From positions 58,544 to 122,543 of the forward strand of contig CALUKI010000018.1 of assembly GCA_944321175.1 (NCBI GenBank): a DNA stretch of 64,000 nt. The letters run 5' to 3'. This DNA is from an uncultured Alistipes sp. GTDB taxonomy: Bacteria > Bacteroidota > Bacteroidia > Bacteroidales > Rikenellaceae. The position numbers were made by a program, and so were the translations under genes. Positions 7,922 to 16,501 of the stretch are shown piece by piece (position 1 is the first letter of the stretch; the number at the start of each line of letters is the position of its first letter). The notes under the pieces were generated by a model that saw only the letters and a list, made by a program, of their open reading frames with translations, was not told the DNA's origin and did no database searches.

Positions 7922-9100
7922 ATGGTTGTCAAAAAACTGCTACCGCTGCTGCTGGCTGTTCCGATGTTGACGGGGTGCCCTTCGACGAACCGGCACGCGA
8001 CCACGGCACTCGACATCTCCGGACTGCCGCGCCAAATCTATTCGGGCGAACAGGGCCCGTTCCATGTTCAGGGCATCGCCGTCGATCTCGAACAAGGCTA
8101 CATCTATTTCTCGTTCACCACGTCGCTGCTCAAGACCGACCTGCAAGGCAAACTGCTGGGCAGTGTCGTCGGCATGACGGGCCATCTGGGATGCATGACG
8201 CTCAATCCCGATGACGGACGGCTCTATGCCTCGATCGAATACAAGCACGACGCAATCGGCAAGGGAATCCTCAATAAGCTGGAGGGGACACGGAACGACG
8301 ACGCGACAGGTTTCTATGTTGCCGTATTCGATGTCGATCGCATCGACCGCATCGGCATGAATGCCGAAACGGACGATGTGATGAAGACGGTCTATATCAA
8401 GGAGGCGGTCGATGACTACTACGCCAAAGCGACGAACAACGGTCAGGAATTCGAGCACCGCCACGGCTGTTCGGGCATCGACGGTGTCACTTTCGCACCG
8501 GAGTTCGGCGGCGACCGCAACGGCAGGAAACTCCTTTATGTTGCCTACGGCATATACAGCGATACGCTGCGTACGGACAACGACTATCAGGTTTTGCTGG
8601 CCTACGACACGCAGGACTGGAAACAATACGAGCAGCCGCTCACACAGGAGAACCTGCACAAGAGCGGGCCTGAAAAGCCGTTGCACAAATATTTCGTCCG
8701 CACGGGCAACACCTCGTGGGGCATCCAGAATCTGGCCTACGACAAGGCGTCGGGCAACATGTATGCGGCCGTATATCGCGGCAAGAAGTCGGCGTACCCC
8801 AACTATTCGCTTTTCGTCATCGACGGCGCGAAGGCGCCGCAGCGGCAGCAGCTTGCCGGGTTCGATCCGGCCTTCGAGGGCGATGTCCTCTCCCTGCTTC
8901 CGCAGGGGCGGCACGACGCTGCGACCGACACCTGGGGCTGGATGTTCAAATGGGGTACGACGGGTCTCTGCCCCATCGGCGACGGTTACTTCTACATCTC
9001 GCACAATGCCGCCGACAAGGAGACGAAACGTCAGAGCAGCACGGTCCGCCTCTACAAATGGACGGGCGATCCGGAGGAGGCTTTCGTGCCGGTCGAATAA
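7922..9100 (+). CDS. Lipoprotein of unknown function, possible beta-propeller
   Basis: Not assigned to a known enzyme. The 392-residue product begins with a lipoprotein signal (VVKKLLPLLLAVPMLTGC, lipobox LTGC), so it should be anchored in the cell envelope. The mature part alternates short strand-like stretches with Asp/Gly/Asn turns (for example IAVDLEQGYIYFSF, MTLNPDDGRLYASI, LAYDKASGNMYAAVYRG), at spacings that suggest WD40/SMP-30-like propeller blades. Conserved-looking features include EFEHRHGCSGIDG and NTSWGIQNLAYD. It stands alone, with its own promoter and a terminator shared with mscL downstream. A role in binding or hydrolysing a ligand at the cell surface is possible but not shown. 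Confidence 0.8.
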   Translation: MVVKKLLPLLLAVPMLTGCPSTNRHATTALDISGLPRQIYSGEQGPFHVQGIAVDLEQGYIYFSFTTSLLKTDLQGKLLGSVVGMTGHLGCMTLNPDDGRLYASIEYKHDAIGKGILNKLEGTRNDDATGFYVAVFDVDRIDRIGMNAETDDVMKTVYIKEAVDDYYAKATNNGQEFEHRHGCSGIDGVTFAPEFGGDRNGRKLLYVAYGIYSDTLRTDNDYQVLLAYDTQDWKQYEQPLTQENLHKSGPEKPLHKYFVRTGNTSWGIQNLAYDKASGNMYAAVYRGKKSAYPNYSLFVIDGAKAPQRQQLAGFDPAFEGDVLSLLPQGRHDAATDTWGWMFKWGTTGLCPIGDGYFYISHNAADKETKRQSSTVRLYKWTGDPEEAFVPVE

Positions 9101-9206
9101 CCTTCGGGACAGGCCGGAAAAGGGCTCCGGCAGCGGCCTGCACAAGAAACCGGGAGAGAGGAAGCTGCCCGATCCTGCAACGGGGCCGACAAGCCGCACA
9201 GTGATG

Positions 9207-9239
9207 AAAAAGCCGTCCGCAGACAGCGGACGGCTTTTT
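9207..9239. terminator. Bidirectional terminator between the lipoprotein gene and mscL
   Basis: A perfect 14-base stem (AAAAAGCCGTCCGC / GCGGACGGCTTTTT) with a 5-base loop. T-runs occur on both strands, and it sits between converging genes, so it can stop both transcripts. Confidence 0.88.
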
Positions 9240-9267
9240 CGTCTGTTTCAGGGAAGCGGCACTCCCG

Positions 9268-9774
9268 TTATTCCGCTTTCTTCTCTGCGGCGGATTTCTC
9301 CTCGGCGGCTTTGAGCAAATCGCGAATCTCCGTAAGAAGCACCACCTCCGGAGCCGGCGCAGGAGCCGGTGCAGGCGCTTCGGCCTTCTTGCGGGAGATA
9401 CGGTTCATCAGTTTGACCATCAGAAAGACGCAGAGCGCCAATATCGCGAAGTCGAAACACTGCTGGATGAATGCCCCGTAGCACCAGTAAACCGGTTCTG
9501 CCGCAGCCGTATTGGCCGCAATGGTTACGCCGTCGGGCACGACAGCGTCGGCGGTTCTCGCTACGGCCTGCGACACGTCCCGGATCTTGGAGATGTCGAG
9601 TTTCAGATCGGTGAAGTTCACATTTCCGAGCAGGGCTCCGATCGGCGGCATGAGAATATCGTTTACCAACGACGAAACGATCTTGCCGAATGCGCCGCCG
9701 ATGATAACGCCGACAGCCATGTCCATTACATTGCCTTTGAGGGCAAAAGCTTTGAATTCCTTGAAAAATCCCAT
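9268..9774 (-). CDS. mscL: Large-conductance mechanosensitive channel MscL
   Basis: A homopentameric inner-membrane pore that opens under membrane tension to release solutes during osmotic downshock. The N-terminal amphipathic helix [20 protein letters not shown] and the first membrane helix ([20 protein letters not shown]) are highly typical; the second helix is around [20 protein letters not shown]. The product is 168 residues, longer than the usual 135-150, because of a Pro-Ala repeat linker (about 136-146) before the C-terminal helical bundle [10 protein letters not shown]. The frame is open upstream to 9882, but homology begins at 9774. Convergent with the lipoprotein gene. Confidence 0.95.
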   Translation of the reverse strand: MGFFKEFKAFALKGNVMDMAVGVIIGGAFGKIVSSLVNDILMPPIGALLGNVNFTDLKLDISKIRDVSQAVARTADAVVPDGVTIAANTAAAEPVYWCYGAFIQQCFDFAILALCVFLMVKLMNRISRKKAEAPAPAPAPAPEVVLLTEIRDLLKAAEEKSAAEKKAE

Positions 9775-9802
9775 TTTTGCGGCTATTTTAAGTTCAACAT
9801 GT

Positions 9803-10417
9803 TTACTGTCCGATCGATGCGGGCTGCCGTCCGGAGGGCAGCAGCATTTCCCGCAAATGTCCGCAGCTTTCTGTCGGGTCACCGAAATGGAAGGTTGCGA
9901 TTCCGAATCGTGCCGCAGCTTCGAGGTTGCTGCGGCGATCGTCTATGAAGATCGTTTCATCGGGCTTGAGTCCGTAACGGTCAAGCAGGATCTCGTAGAT
10001 CCGGGCTTCAGGTTTGACGACATGCTCTTCGCACGACACGACCTCACCGTCGAACGAACGATAGATCTCGGTCTGCCGCAGGAAATCGATGAATTCGCGC
10101 GACATGTTCGACAGGACGTACAAACCGTAGCCGGCCCGTTTCAGGTCGTGTATCAGAGCCGCAGTCTGCGGAACGGGCTCCTGGCGGTCCAATGCTTCGC
10201 GGAGATTCCGTTCGGCAACGGCACGCGGGCACGCCTTTATGCGGCTCAATTCGTCGAGCACCTCGTCATAAGTGATCGTACCGCGATCGTACTCCTCCCA
10301 GAACAGCGGCATCTCCGATGCAAAGACAAAGGAGAAGAATTCGATCAATTCGCCGTTTACCTTCTCCGGATCGCGGTGGAACACCACCCCACCCAGGTCA
10401 AATACAATGTTTTTCAT
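9803..10417 (-). CDS. HAD-superfamily phosphatase (YihX-like)
   Basis: A 204-residue HAD hydrolase of the subfamily that includes the alpha-D-glucose-1-phosphate phosphatase YihX. Motif I is FDLGGV with the nucleophile Asp7; as in YihX the second Asp of the DxD motif is Gly. Motif II is around [11 protein letters not shown], motif III Lys in [16 protein letters not shown], and motif [15 protein letters not shown] helical cap lies between residues 15 and 85. It probably removes phosphate from a small sugar or nucleotide, but the substrate is not readable. A TACCTTTG element ends six bases before the ATG, so the transcript may have almost no leader. mscL follows on the same strand after 28 bases, so the two may be co-transcribed. 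Confidence 0.88.
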   Translation of the reverse strand: MKNIVFDLGGVVFHRDPEKVNGELIEFFSFVFASEMPLFWEEYDRGTITYDEVLDELSRIKACPRAVAERNLREALDRQEPVPQTAALIHDLKRAGYGLYVLSNMSREFIDFLRQTEIYRSFDGEVVSCEEHVVKPEARIYEILLDRYGLKPDETIFIDDRRSNLEAAARFGIATFHFGDPTESCGHLREMLLPSGRQPASIGQ

Positions 10418-10422
10418 CGCTG

Positions 10423-10430
10423 CAAAGGTA
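10423..10430 (-). promoter_or_regulatory. -7 element (TACCTTTG) right before the HAD gene start
   Basis: On the minus strand TACCTTTG ends six bases before the ATG at 10417. A TTTG at 10450-10447 is 16 bases upstream, shorter than usual. If this is the true promoter, the mRNA begins at or within a few bases of the start codon. Confidence 0.42.
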
Positions 10431-10585
10431 GTAAAAATCTTCGAATCAAATACTTATCGGCCCGCAAATTCTAAACCTGCCTGCAGCCACCCCGCATTCA
10501 CCATATCAATGCATGCGCGATCGCACGCTGCCGCCGCCATTTCATGGAAAAAATCATCCTCCGGAAAAAATTATTCACTTGTTTT

Positions 10586-10616
10586 TTTGTAAACTAAAAA
10601 ATTAATACTAAATTTG
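10586..10616 (+). promoter_or_regulatory. Promoter for the BlaI/M56 pair
   Basis: TTTG at 10586-10589 and TAAATTTG at 10609-10616 with 19 bases between: a complete Bacteroidetes promoter in an AT-rich stretch. The leader to the ATG at 10675 is about 50 bases. BlaI-type repressors usually bind their own promoter, so the operator is likely to overlap here, but no clear dyad could be identified by eye. Confidence 0.72.
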
Positions 10617-10674
10617 TCGTAGATAAACAATCCAAACACCGGACAAACGGCGAAAGCACAAAAAAAAGAGAACG

Positions 10675-11055
10675 ATGAAAAAGGAGCTGGAACAACTCAC
10701 CGAGGGCGAAGAACGGATCATGCAGGCACTGTGGACGCTGGGCGAAGGGAGCGTAAACGACGTGCTGGCAGTACTGCCCGAGCCGAAACCGAAATACACG
10801 ACCGTAGCCACATTCATCAAACTGCTGGGGAACAAGGGATACGTCACCCACCGCGCCGAAGGGAAGAGCTATATCTTCACGCCTGCCGTTCCGCGTGACG
10901 AATATGCCCGCAAACGGATGCGGACGATGCTGCAGAGTTATTTCGACGGATCGTTCTCCCGCATGGTATCGTTCTTCTCGAAACACGAAGATATCTCCCT
11001 GCAGGAGATGGACGAGATCCAAGACCTCATGCAGGAGATCCGAAAAAAACAGTGA
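10675..11055 (+). CDS. BlaI/MecI-family transcriptional repressor
   Basis: A 126-residue winged-helix repressor of the Penicillinase_R family. The N-terminal part (LTEGEERIMQALWTLGEGSV) and the recognition region KYTTVATFIKLLGNKGYVTH are typical of BlaI/MecI; the C-terminal half (about 80-125) forms the dimerisation helices and contains the region that is cleaved when the partner protease is activated. It shares an operon with the M56 membrane protease, whose coding region begins within 3 bases of its stop codon. In staphylococci such pairs induce beta-lactamase; in Bacteroidetes similar pairs are common and often control unrelated genes. No beta-lactamase is nearby. Confidence 0.92.
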   Translation: MKKELEQLTEGEERIMQALWTLGEGSVNDVLAVLPEPKPKYTTVATFIKLLGNKGYVTHRAEGKSYIFTPAVPRDEYARKRMRTMLQSYFDGSFSRMVSFFSKHEDISLQEMDEIQDLMQEIRKKQ

Positions 11056-11057
11056 CC

Positions 11058-12575
11058 ATGAAAGCACTCCTCATCTATCTGGCCGAAGCGCTGGTGTGCA
11101 CGGGGATCCTGACGGCCGCCTACCGGATTCTGCTCGACCGCAGGGTCGGATTCCGCATCTGCCGCGCGGCACTCTTCATCGTCGTAATTGCCGGAGCCGT
11201 GATTCCCCTGCTGGAGATACCGGTCTGGCCCGGCGAGGTCATCTATCTTGTGCAACAACCCGCAGCGGAGCAGGAGGAAACCGTCACGACACCGATGACG
11301 GCGGCCGACAAACAGCGCATGCGGGATGCTGTGATGGCAATCTACATCGCGGGGGTCGCACTTCTGCTCGGAGGGACGGCCAGAGGCTGCCTGCAAATCC
11401 GCCGGATGAGACGTCACGGCACCCTGCTGACCCAGCGCGGCAGCTTCCGGCTTGTCCGTACAACCGCCACATCGGCATTCTCCTTCTTCAACACGATCTA
11501 CCTGCCGCCCCTGCTGCAGGATTCGGATCTGCAGGCGATCGTCGCCCACGAAATGAGCCACATCCGGCACCGCCATACCGCCGAACGGCTCGCAATGGAG
11601 GTGTTGAAGGCCTTGTCGTGGTGGAACCCCTTCGTATGGATGGCATCACGGTCACTCGTCGAAGTTCAGGAGTACGAAGCGGATCACGACGTACTGAACG
11701 AGGGACACGATCTTTCGCAATACATTTCGACCATCTTCAACACCCAGTTTGGCTACAGTCCGGACATAGCCAGCGGGTTGCGAGACTCACTGACCAAAAA
11801 ACGCTTTCAAATGATGACAAAACGAAGAGGCAACAGACACGCCCTGTTGCGACTGGCGGGGACGCTCCCCGTCATCGGACTGCTGGTTGCGGGATTCTCT
11901 TTCACGACACGCGCCGCAGAGATACGCTACACCTCCGACGAACAGCCTGCCGCCGCACGGCAAAAGGAGAAAAAAGAGTTCCGGATCACGATTGACAAGG
12001 AGGCGGACAGCGTTGCGCTTGCAACCTCCGATGCGGCAAATGCCGACAATATGGAAATTACGGTCAACGACACCCCGATCAAAGGGATGACGACAGTAAC
12101 CATCACCTCCCGCAAGGCGGGCAAGGGGAACATGAAGACTTTCGTCAACGGCACCCTGATGGAAAACGTATCGACCGTAACCGTGACCTCCGATGAATCG
12201 GAGAAGGGCAAAAAGATACTCATCATCGACGGCAAGGTGATTGAAGAGCCGGCAGCTGCAGCGAAATCCCCCGACGGCACCGGACGGCAGCAAGACGAAG
12301 AAAACGGCCAAGGGCAGGATAATCGGAAATCCGACAAGGCCGTAAAGGCAGTAATCCGGTCGCAATCGGGGGATACGACGGAACCGCTCGACCGGCCGCT
12401 GGTCTATCTGGACGGGAAAGAGATCGACGTGTCGGAGATGGAGAAGATCGACCCGAACACAATCGAACGCATTAACGTTCTGAAAGAGAAGTCGGCCATC
12501 GCCAAATACGGTAAAAAAGGCGAGAACGGCGTTATTCTGATCTACCTGAAGAAACCGGAGCCGTCGGAACAATAG
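11058..12575 (+). CDS. M56 (BlaR1-like) membrane metallopeptidase with C-terminal TonB-plug-like domain
   Basis: A 505-residue membrane sensor-protease. Membrane helices lie near the N-terminus (about 1-20, 33-53, 93-113). The zinc protease motif HEMSH is at residues 164-168 with a further Glu in EYEADHDVL, and a third membrane segment follows near residues 270-290 (LPVIGLLVAGFSFTT). The extracellular part is low-complexity and rich in Lys and Asp and contains no penicillin-binding SxxK sensor domain as in BlaR1; instead it ends with a segment (LVYLDGKEIDVSEMEKIDPN, then INVLKEKSAIAKYGKKGENG) that resembles the plug domain of TonB-dependent receptors. A GTG at 11052 overlaps the repressor stop; the ATG at 11058 is more likely. 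Probably senses an envelope signal and cleaves the BlaI-like repressor. Confidence 0.9.
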   Translation: MKALLIYLAEALVCTGILTAAYRILLDRRVGFRICRAALFIVVIAGAVIPLLEIPVWPGEVIYLVQQPAAEQEETVTTPMTAADKQRMRDAVMAIYIAGVALLLGGTARGCLQIRRMRRHGTLLTQRGSFRLVRTTATSAFSFFNTIYLPPLLQDSDLQAIVAHEMSHIRHRHTAERLAMEVLKALSWWNPFVWMASRSLVEVQEYEADHDVLNEGHDLSQYISTIFNTQFGYSPDIASGLRDSLTKKRFQMMTKRRGNRHALLRLAGTLPVIGLLVAGFSFTTRAAEIRYTSDEQPAAARQKEKKEFRITIDKEADSVALATSDAANADNMEITVNDTPIKGMTTVTITSRKAGKGNMKTFVNGTLMENVSTVTVTSDESEKGKKILIIDGKVIEEPAAAAKSPDGTGRQQDEENGQGQDNRKSDKAVKAVIRSQSGDTTEPLDRPLVYLDGKEIDVSEMEKIDPNTIERINVLKEKSAIAKYGKKGENGVILIYLKKPEPSEQ

Positions 12576-12591
12576 GCGATTCGAACCGACA

Positions 12592-12679
12592 GGACTCCGG
12601 CCACTGCACTTCGCAGTCGCGACATGCACCATCAAGGGAGGGGGGGGGTAAATGCGAAGTCGGGCAGCGGCCGGAGTCC
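12592..12679. repeat. Long imperfect inverted repeat with a G9 tract in the loop
   Basis: The left arm 12592-12615 (GGACTCCGGCCACTGCACTTCGCA) pairs with 12653-12679 except for one mismatch and a three-base bulge, a stem of about 24 pairs. The 37-base loop holds a small palindrome GTCGCGAC and a run GGGAGGGGGGGGG (12636-12648). It begins 17 bases after the M56 gene stop. It could be a terminator-like or protective 3' hairpin or a remnant of a mobile repeat. Confidence 0.7.
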
Positions 12680-12979
12680 GCATGCCATCCGATGACCGCG
12701 AATCGGAAGGGCCGCCCCCCGAATAGTCGCAACCCGACCTTCCACACGCTGCCGCCGCGTATTCCGATGGCCATCCGACAGCCGTTCGGGAATTGCGCAT
12801 GATTGTCGGATCGCCCAAAGCGGTACAGCAGCGCCGCAGGGAGGTCGCAAGACGATCGCAGAGGATCCGCAGGGCAGTTGCGGACCGGCCCGAAGAGATT
12901 AGCGGCAGTCCCGATCCTTCGAGAGGAGGCATCCGAAGTCCGGCACATACCGAATCGAACAATGCGCCCGTAACGGGCG
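12680..12979. other. Intergenic stretch without a supported gene
   Basis: About 300 bases between the inverted repeat and the nqr terminator. Short open frames exist on both strands but none has a ribosome site, a promoter or a recognisable protein motif. Nothing else was seen. Confidence 0.5.
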
Positions 12980-13018
12980 AAAAAAAGCAGCGCCCACAGT
13001 GACGGGCGCTGCTTTTTT
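12980..13018 (-). terminator. Terminator of the nqr operon
   Basis: A perfect 15-base stem (AAAAAAGCAGCGCCC / GGGCGCTGCTTTTTT) with an 8-base loop, 21 bases beyond the nqrF stop codon, with T-runs on both strands. Confidence 0.88.
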
Positions 13019-13038
13019 CAGCATATCACAGACTCCTA

Positions 13039-14301
13039 CTACGAACCGAAGTTGTCGTAGAGGATATTCTCAGGCGGCACGCCCAGTTCGTCGAGCATCT
13101 TCACCACCGAAGCGATCATCATTGGAGGCCCGCACATGAGATAGATGCAGTCCTCAGGAGCCTGATGGTGTTTCAGGTAGTTCTCATAGAGCACATTGTG
13201 CACGAACCCCGGCGTATATTTCACACCTGCGGCATCCGCTTCAGGATCGGGGCGGTCGAGCGCCAGATTGAACGAGAAGTTGGGGAACTCCTTTTCGATC
13301 TCGTGGAACTCCTTCAGATAGGGAGCCTCCTTGAGGGCGCGGGCGCCATACCAGAACGATACGGGACGCTTCGTCTTCTCGGTCTTGAAGAGGTGCATGA
13401 TGTGGCTGCGCATGGGCGCCATGCCGGCGCCGCCGCCGATAAAGATCAGCTCCTGCGTATCGGGCAGGTTGTCCGGCAGGAAAAACTCGCCGTAAGGGCC
13501 CGAAATGGTCACCTTGTCGCCGGGTTTGCGCGAGAAGATGTAGGAGGAGCAGATACCCGGATTCACCTTCATGAAGCCTCCGTTCACGCGGTCGATTGGC
13601 GGCGTGGCGATACGGATGTTCAACATGATGATGTTCCCTTCGGCCGGATGGTTGGCCATCGAGTAGGCGCGGAAGGTCGGTTCGGGGTTGGTCGCCACCA
13701 GATCCCACATCTTGAACTTGTCCCAGTCGGCACGGAACTGCGGATCGACGTCCATGTCCGAGAACTTGATCGCGTCGTACTTCGGGACGTCGATCTGGAT
13801 GTAGCCTCCGGAGCGGAAATTGAGCGTTTCGCCTTCAGGCAGCTTCACGACGAACTCCTTGAGGAAGGTCGAGATGTTGCGGTTCGAAACCACTTCGCAT
13901 TCCCACTTCTTGACTCCGAGCACGGCCTCAGGGACATGAATTTTCATGTTCTCCTTGACCTTGACCTGACAGCCCAGACGCCAATGGTCTTTGGCCATTT
14001 TGCGGGAGATGAAACCCGTTTCGGTCGGAAGAATGTCACCGCCGCCCTCAAGCACCTGGCACTTGCACATGCCGCAGGCGCCGCCGCCGCCGCAGGCCGA
14101 AGGAAGGAAGACGTTGTTGTTGGCGAGCGTTGCGAGGAGCGTCGAACCGCTTTCGGTCGTCAGGACCTTCTCGCCGTTGTTGATATCGATCGTCACATCA
14201 CCCGATGAAGTGAGCTTCGCCTTGGCATAGAGGAGCAGACCCACCAGAATGAGCGTAATGGCCAGAAAGGCGACGATCGCAACTATAATCGTTAAAGTCA
14301 T
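13039..14301 (-). CDS. nqrF: Na+-translocating NADH:quinone reductase subunit F
   Basis: The electron-entry subunit of Na+-NQR. It oxidises NADH at FAD and passes electrons through a [2Fe-2S] cluster. The 420-residue product has an N-terminal membrane helix (residues 3-26), a ferredoxin-like domain with cluster cysteines in SACGGGGACGMCKC (about 68-81) and a fourth Cys near LGCQVKV, an FAD domain with RAYSMAN, and an NADH domain with FIGGGAGMAPMRSH. The C-terminal YDNFGS is typical. It is the last gene of nqrABCDEF and is followed by a strong terminator. Confidence 0.96.
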   Translation of the reverse strand: MTLTIIVAIVAFLAITLILVGLLLYAKAKLTSSGDVTIDINNGEKVLTTESGSTLLATLANNNVFLPSACGGGGACGMCKCQVLEGGGDILPTETGFISRKMAKDHWRLGCQVKVKENMKIHVPEAVLGVKKWECEVVSNRNISTFLKEFVVKLPEGETLNFRSGGYIQIDVPKYDAIKFSDMDVDPQFRADWDKFKMWDLVATNPEPTFRAYSMANHPAEGNIIMLNIRIATPPIDRVNGGFMKVNPGICSSYIFSRKPGDKVTISGPYGEFFLPDNLPDTQELIFIGGGAGMAPMRSHIMHLFKTEKTKRPVSFWYGARALKEAPYLKEFHEIEKEFPNFSFNLALDRPDPEADAAGVKYTPGFVHNVLYENYLKHHQAPEDCIYLMCGPPMMIASVVKMLDELGVPPENILYDNFGS

Positions 14302-14323
14302 CTTACTTGATCTCTTTAAGTGT

Positions 14324-14932
14324 TTACAACTTGATACCGCTGAAAATCATGAAAGCGATACCCATCAGTCCTGTAATGATGAATGCGATACCGGGGCCTT
14401 TCAGCGCAGCGGGGATATGGGAATAGGTCGTTTTTTCGCGGATGGCGGCCATCATGACGATAGCGAGCCACCAGCCCAGACCGGAGCCCAGCCCATAGAC
14501 GATCGACTGCCAGAGATTGCCGATGGCACCGGCATCGACCTTCTGCTGCATGAAGAGCGATCCGCCCATGATGGCGCAGTTCACGGCAATCAGCGGCAGG
14601 AAGATGCCCAACTGGTTGTAGAGAGCCGGCGAGAACTTCTCGACGGCCATCTCGACCAGCTGCGTGAACGACGCAATGGTTGCGATGAAGACGATGAACG
14701 AGAGGAAACTCAGATCGACGCCTTCGATCAGGGCGTTGGCCTTGAGCACATACTCGTTCAGGAGATAGTTCAGCGGGACGGTCATGACCATTACGAAGGT
14801 AACGGCGGCACCCAGTCCGAGCGCGGTCTTGACGCTTTTCGACACGGCAATGTAGGAACACATGCCGAAGAAGAAGGCGAAGACCATGTTGTCGATAAAG
14901 ATCGACCGGATAAAAAGATTGAGAGTTTCCAT
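14324..14932 (-). CDS. nqrE: Na+-translocating NADH:quinone reductase subunit E
   Basis: A 202-residue integral membrane subunit with six predicted helices, related to RnfA. The opening METLNLFIRSIFIDNMVFAF is typical. Together with NqrD it forms the inverted pair of membrane bundles that, in structures of the enzyme, coordinates an iron centre through cysteines in the membrane (FFGMCSYIAV and the VNCAIMGG loop here). Part of the nqr operon, 10 bases after nqrD. Confidence 0.96.
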   Translation of the reverse strand: METLNLFIRSIFIDNMVFAFFFGMCSYIAVSKSVKTALGLGAAVTFVMVMTVPLNYLLNEYVLKANALIEGVDLSFLSFIVFIATIASFTQLVEMAVEKFSPALYNQLGIFLPLIAVNCAIMGGSLFMQQKVDAGAIGNLWQSIVYGLGSGLGWWLAIVMMAAIREKTTYSHIPAALKGPGIAFIITGLMGIAFMIFSGIKL

Positions 14933-14942
14933 AAGCTACCTT

Positions 14943-15599
14943 CTACTTTTCCTGTAAGTCCTTGTTGTACGAACGGTGGATCCAGATGATACAGCCTACG
15001 ATGATCAGCGCCATCGGCGGGAAGAGCATCAGGCCCATGTTGGAATAGAATCCGCCGTTGGTGATATACCAGCTTTCGGGAATGACACGGAAGCCCAGCA
15101 GGGAGCCGGAACCGAGCAATTCGCGGATGAAGGCGATCGTCACGAGAATCGCGCCGTAGCCGAGACCGTTGCCGATACCGTCGAGGAACGAAGCCCAAGG
15201 CTTGTTGCCGAGTGCGAAGGCTTCAACGCGGCCCATGATGATACAGTTGGTGATGATCAGGCCCACATAAACCGACAACTGCTTCGAGACGTCATAGACA
15301 TAGGCCTTGAGGATCTGATCGACGAGGATCACCAGTGCGGCGATGACCACCAGCTGGACGATGATACGGATCCGCGAAGGGATGCCCTTTCGCAGGAGCG
15401 ACATCACCAGGTTGGAGAAAGCCGTCACGACCGTTACCGAGAGTGCCATGACAATGGCCGGCTTCAACTGAACGGTCACGGCCAACGACGAGCAGATGCC
15501 GAGGATCTGTACGATGACCGGGTTGTTCTTGCCGAACGGTGCGGTCAGATACTTCATGTTCTTGGCCGAAAACAGAGGCTCTTTTTCGTTGTTACTCAT
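14943..15599 (-). CDS. nqrD: Na+-translocating NADH:quinone reductase subunit D
   Basis: A 218-residue membrane subunit with six helices, related to RnfE and partner of NqrE. The typical segments [17 protein letters not shown] and [20 protein letters not shown] each carry one cysteine that would bind the shared intramembrane iron centre. Its start overlaps the end of nqrC by 8 bases, so translation is probably coupled. The N-terminal 20 residues ([13 protein letters not shown]) are cytoplasmic. Confidence 0.96.
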   Translation of the reverse strand: MSNNEKEPLFSAKNMKYLTAPFGKNNPVIVQILGICSSLAVTVQLKPAIVMALSVTVVTAFSNLVMSLLRKGIPSRIRIIVQLVVIAALVILVDQILKAYVYDVSKQLSVYVGLIITNCIIMGRVEAFALGNKPWASFLDGIGNGLGYGAILVTIAFIRELLGSGSLLGFRVIPESWYITNGGFYSNMGLMLFPPMALIIVGCIIWIHRSYNKDLQEK

Positions 15600-16491
15600 T
15601 GTTTTCTACATTTTGATCGTTAGACACCTCCTCCGCAGCGGCAATCGGTGCGGCGGCTGTTGCGAGTGTTTTCTCGATGAAGGGTACATATTCGCTCAGG
15701 TTGTCGTGCAGCATGGCCGTCACGCCGTCCGACGTTTTGGTACCGCCCGTGATGGCATCGACCTCATGTACGGGATCCTTTGCCCCGCCCTTGCGGAGCG
15801 CGATCGAGACGAACTGTCCGTTTTCAAAGAGTTTCTTGCCCTTGTAGAGAGCCTGATGCGCCTGAGTGGCGATTTCGGCACCCAGACCGGGGGTTTCGCT
15901 CTTGTGCGCAATGACGATGCCGGAGACGGTATTGAGATCCTTCTCCAGAGCGATATAGCCCCAGATATCGTCCCACAGTCCCTTGCCGATCAACGGAATG
16001 ACCACACGGCCGTCGTTGGCCTCGAAGAGCACCAGCATATGCTGTTCGTAGAGGCTCCGCAGATCCTTGTTTGACTTCATCATGTTGAAGACTTCGGTCG
16101 CCGGCTTTTCGATTTTGTTCCCTTCGGCATCGAGGAGATAGGCCTTGACCATCTGGTCGAAATCCTCACCCGAAGCGTTGAGCGACTGGAGAATATTGTT
16201 TTTCTTCTCGTTGAGTTCGTTCTGATACTGGCGCTGCTGCAACGACAGCGAAGCAACGGCGAGCAGCACGGCGACGATGACGACCATCACCGTCGAATAG
16301 AGAAGAATGTACGCATTGCCGTTCTTGTCGGCGAACAATCCGCGTTTTTTCGGAGTTTCGGCCGTGCTTGCGGGATCGATCACCTCTTCGAATTCCGAAG
16401 CAGGGGCCTTGCAGACAGGGCATACGTCGGGAGCCTTGTCGCCCTCGTGGACATAGCCGCAAATTTTGCATCTGAATTTTTTTGTTGCCAT
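15592..16491 (-). CDS. nqrC: NqrC with an N-terminal rubredoxin-like domain
   Basis: NqrC carries covalently bound FMN on the periplasmic face of Na+-NQR. The product has 299 residues, roughly 40 more than ordinary NqrC. The extra part is at the N-terminus: residues 5-37 form a short rubredoxin-like domain with Cys8, Cys11, Cys24 and Cys27 ([10 protein letters not shown] and [11 protein letters not shown]), as in the C-terminal domain of rubrerythrins. A linker, one membrane helix (about 60-83) and the NqrC FMN domain follow; the FMN-binding threonine lies in [11 protein letters not shown]. The arrangement would put the iron site in the cytoplasm beside NqrF. No stop codon or frameshift separates the parts, and the start 10 bases after nqrB leaves no room for a separate gene. 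Confidence 0.95.
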   Translation of the reverse strand: MATKKFRCKICGYVHEGDKAPDVCPVCKAPASEFEEVIDPASTAETPKKRGLFADKNGNAYILLYSTVMVVIVAVLLAVASLSLQQRQYQNELNEKKNNILQSLNASGEDFDQMVKAYLLDAEGNKIEKPATEVFNMMKSNKDLRSLYEQHMLVLFEANDGRVVIPLIGKGLWDDIWGYIALEKDLNTVSGIVIAHKSETPGLGAEIATQAHQALYKGKKLFENGQFVSIALRKGGAKDPVHEVDAITGGTKTSDGVTAMLHDNLSEYVPFIEKTLATAAAPIAAAEEVSNDQNVENNE

Positions 16492-16501
16492 AGTTCACAC
16501 C

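Noticed and set aside
9803..10417. The HAD phosphatase considered as defective because the second Asp of DxD is missing.
   Set aside because: The same substitution (Gly) occurs in the YihX branch, which is active, and all other motifs are present.
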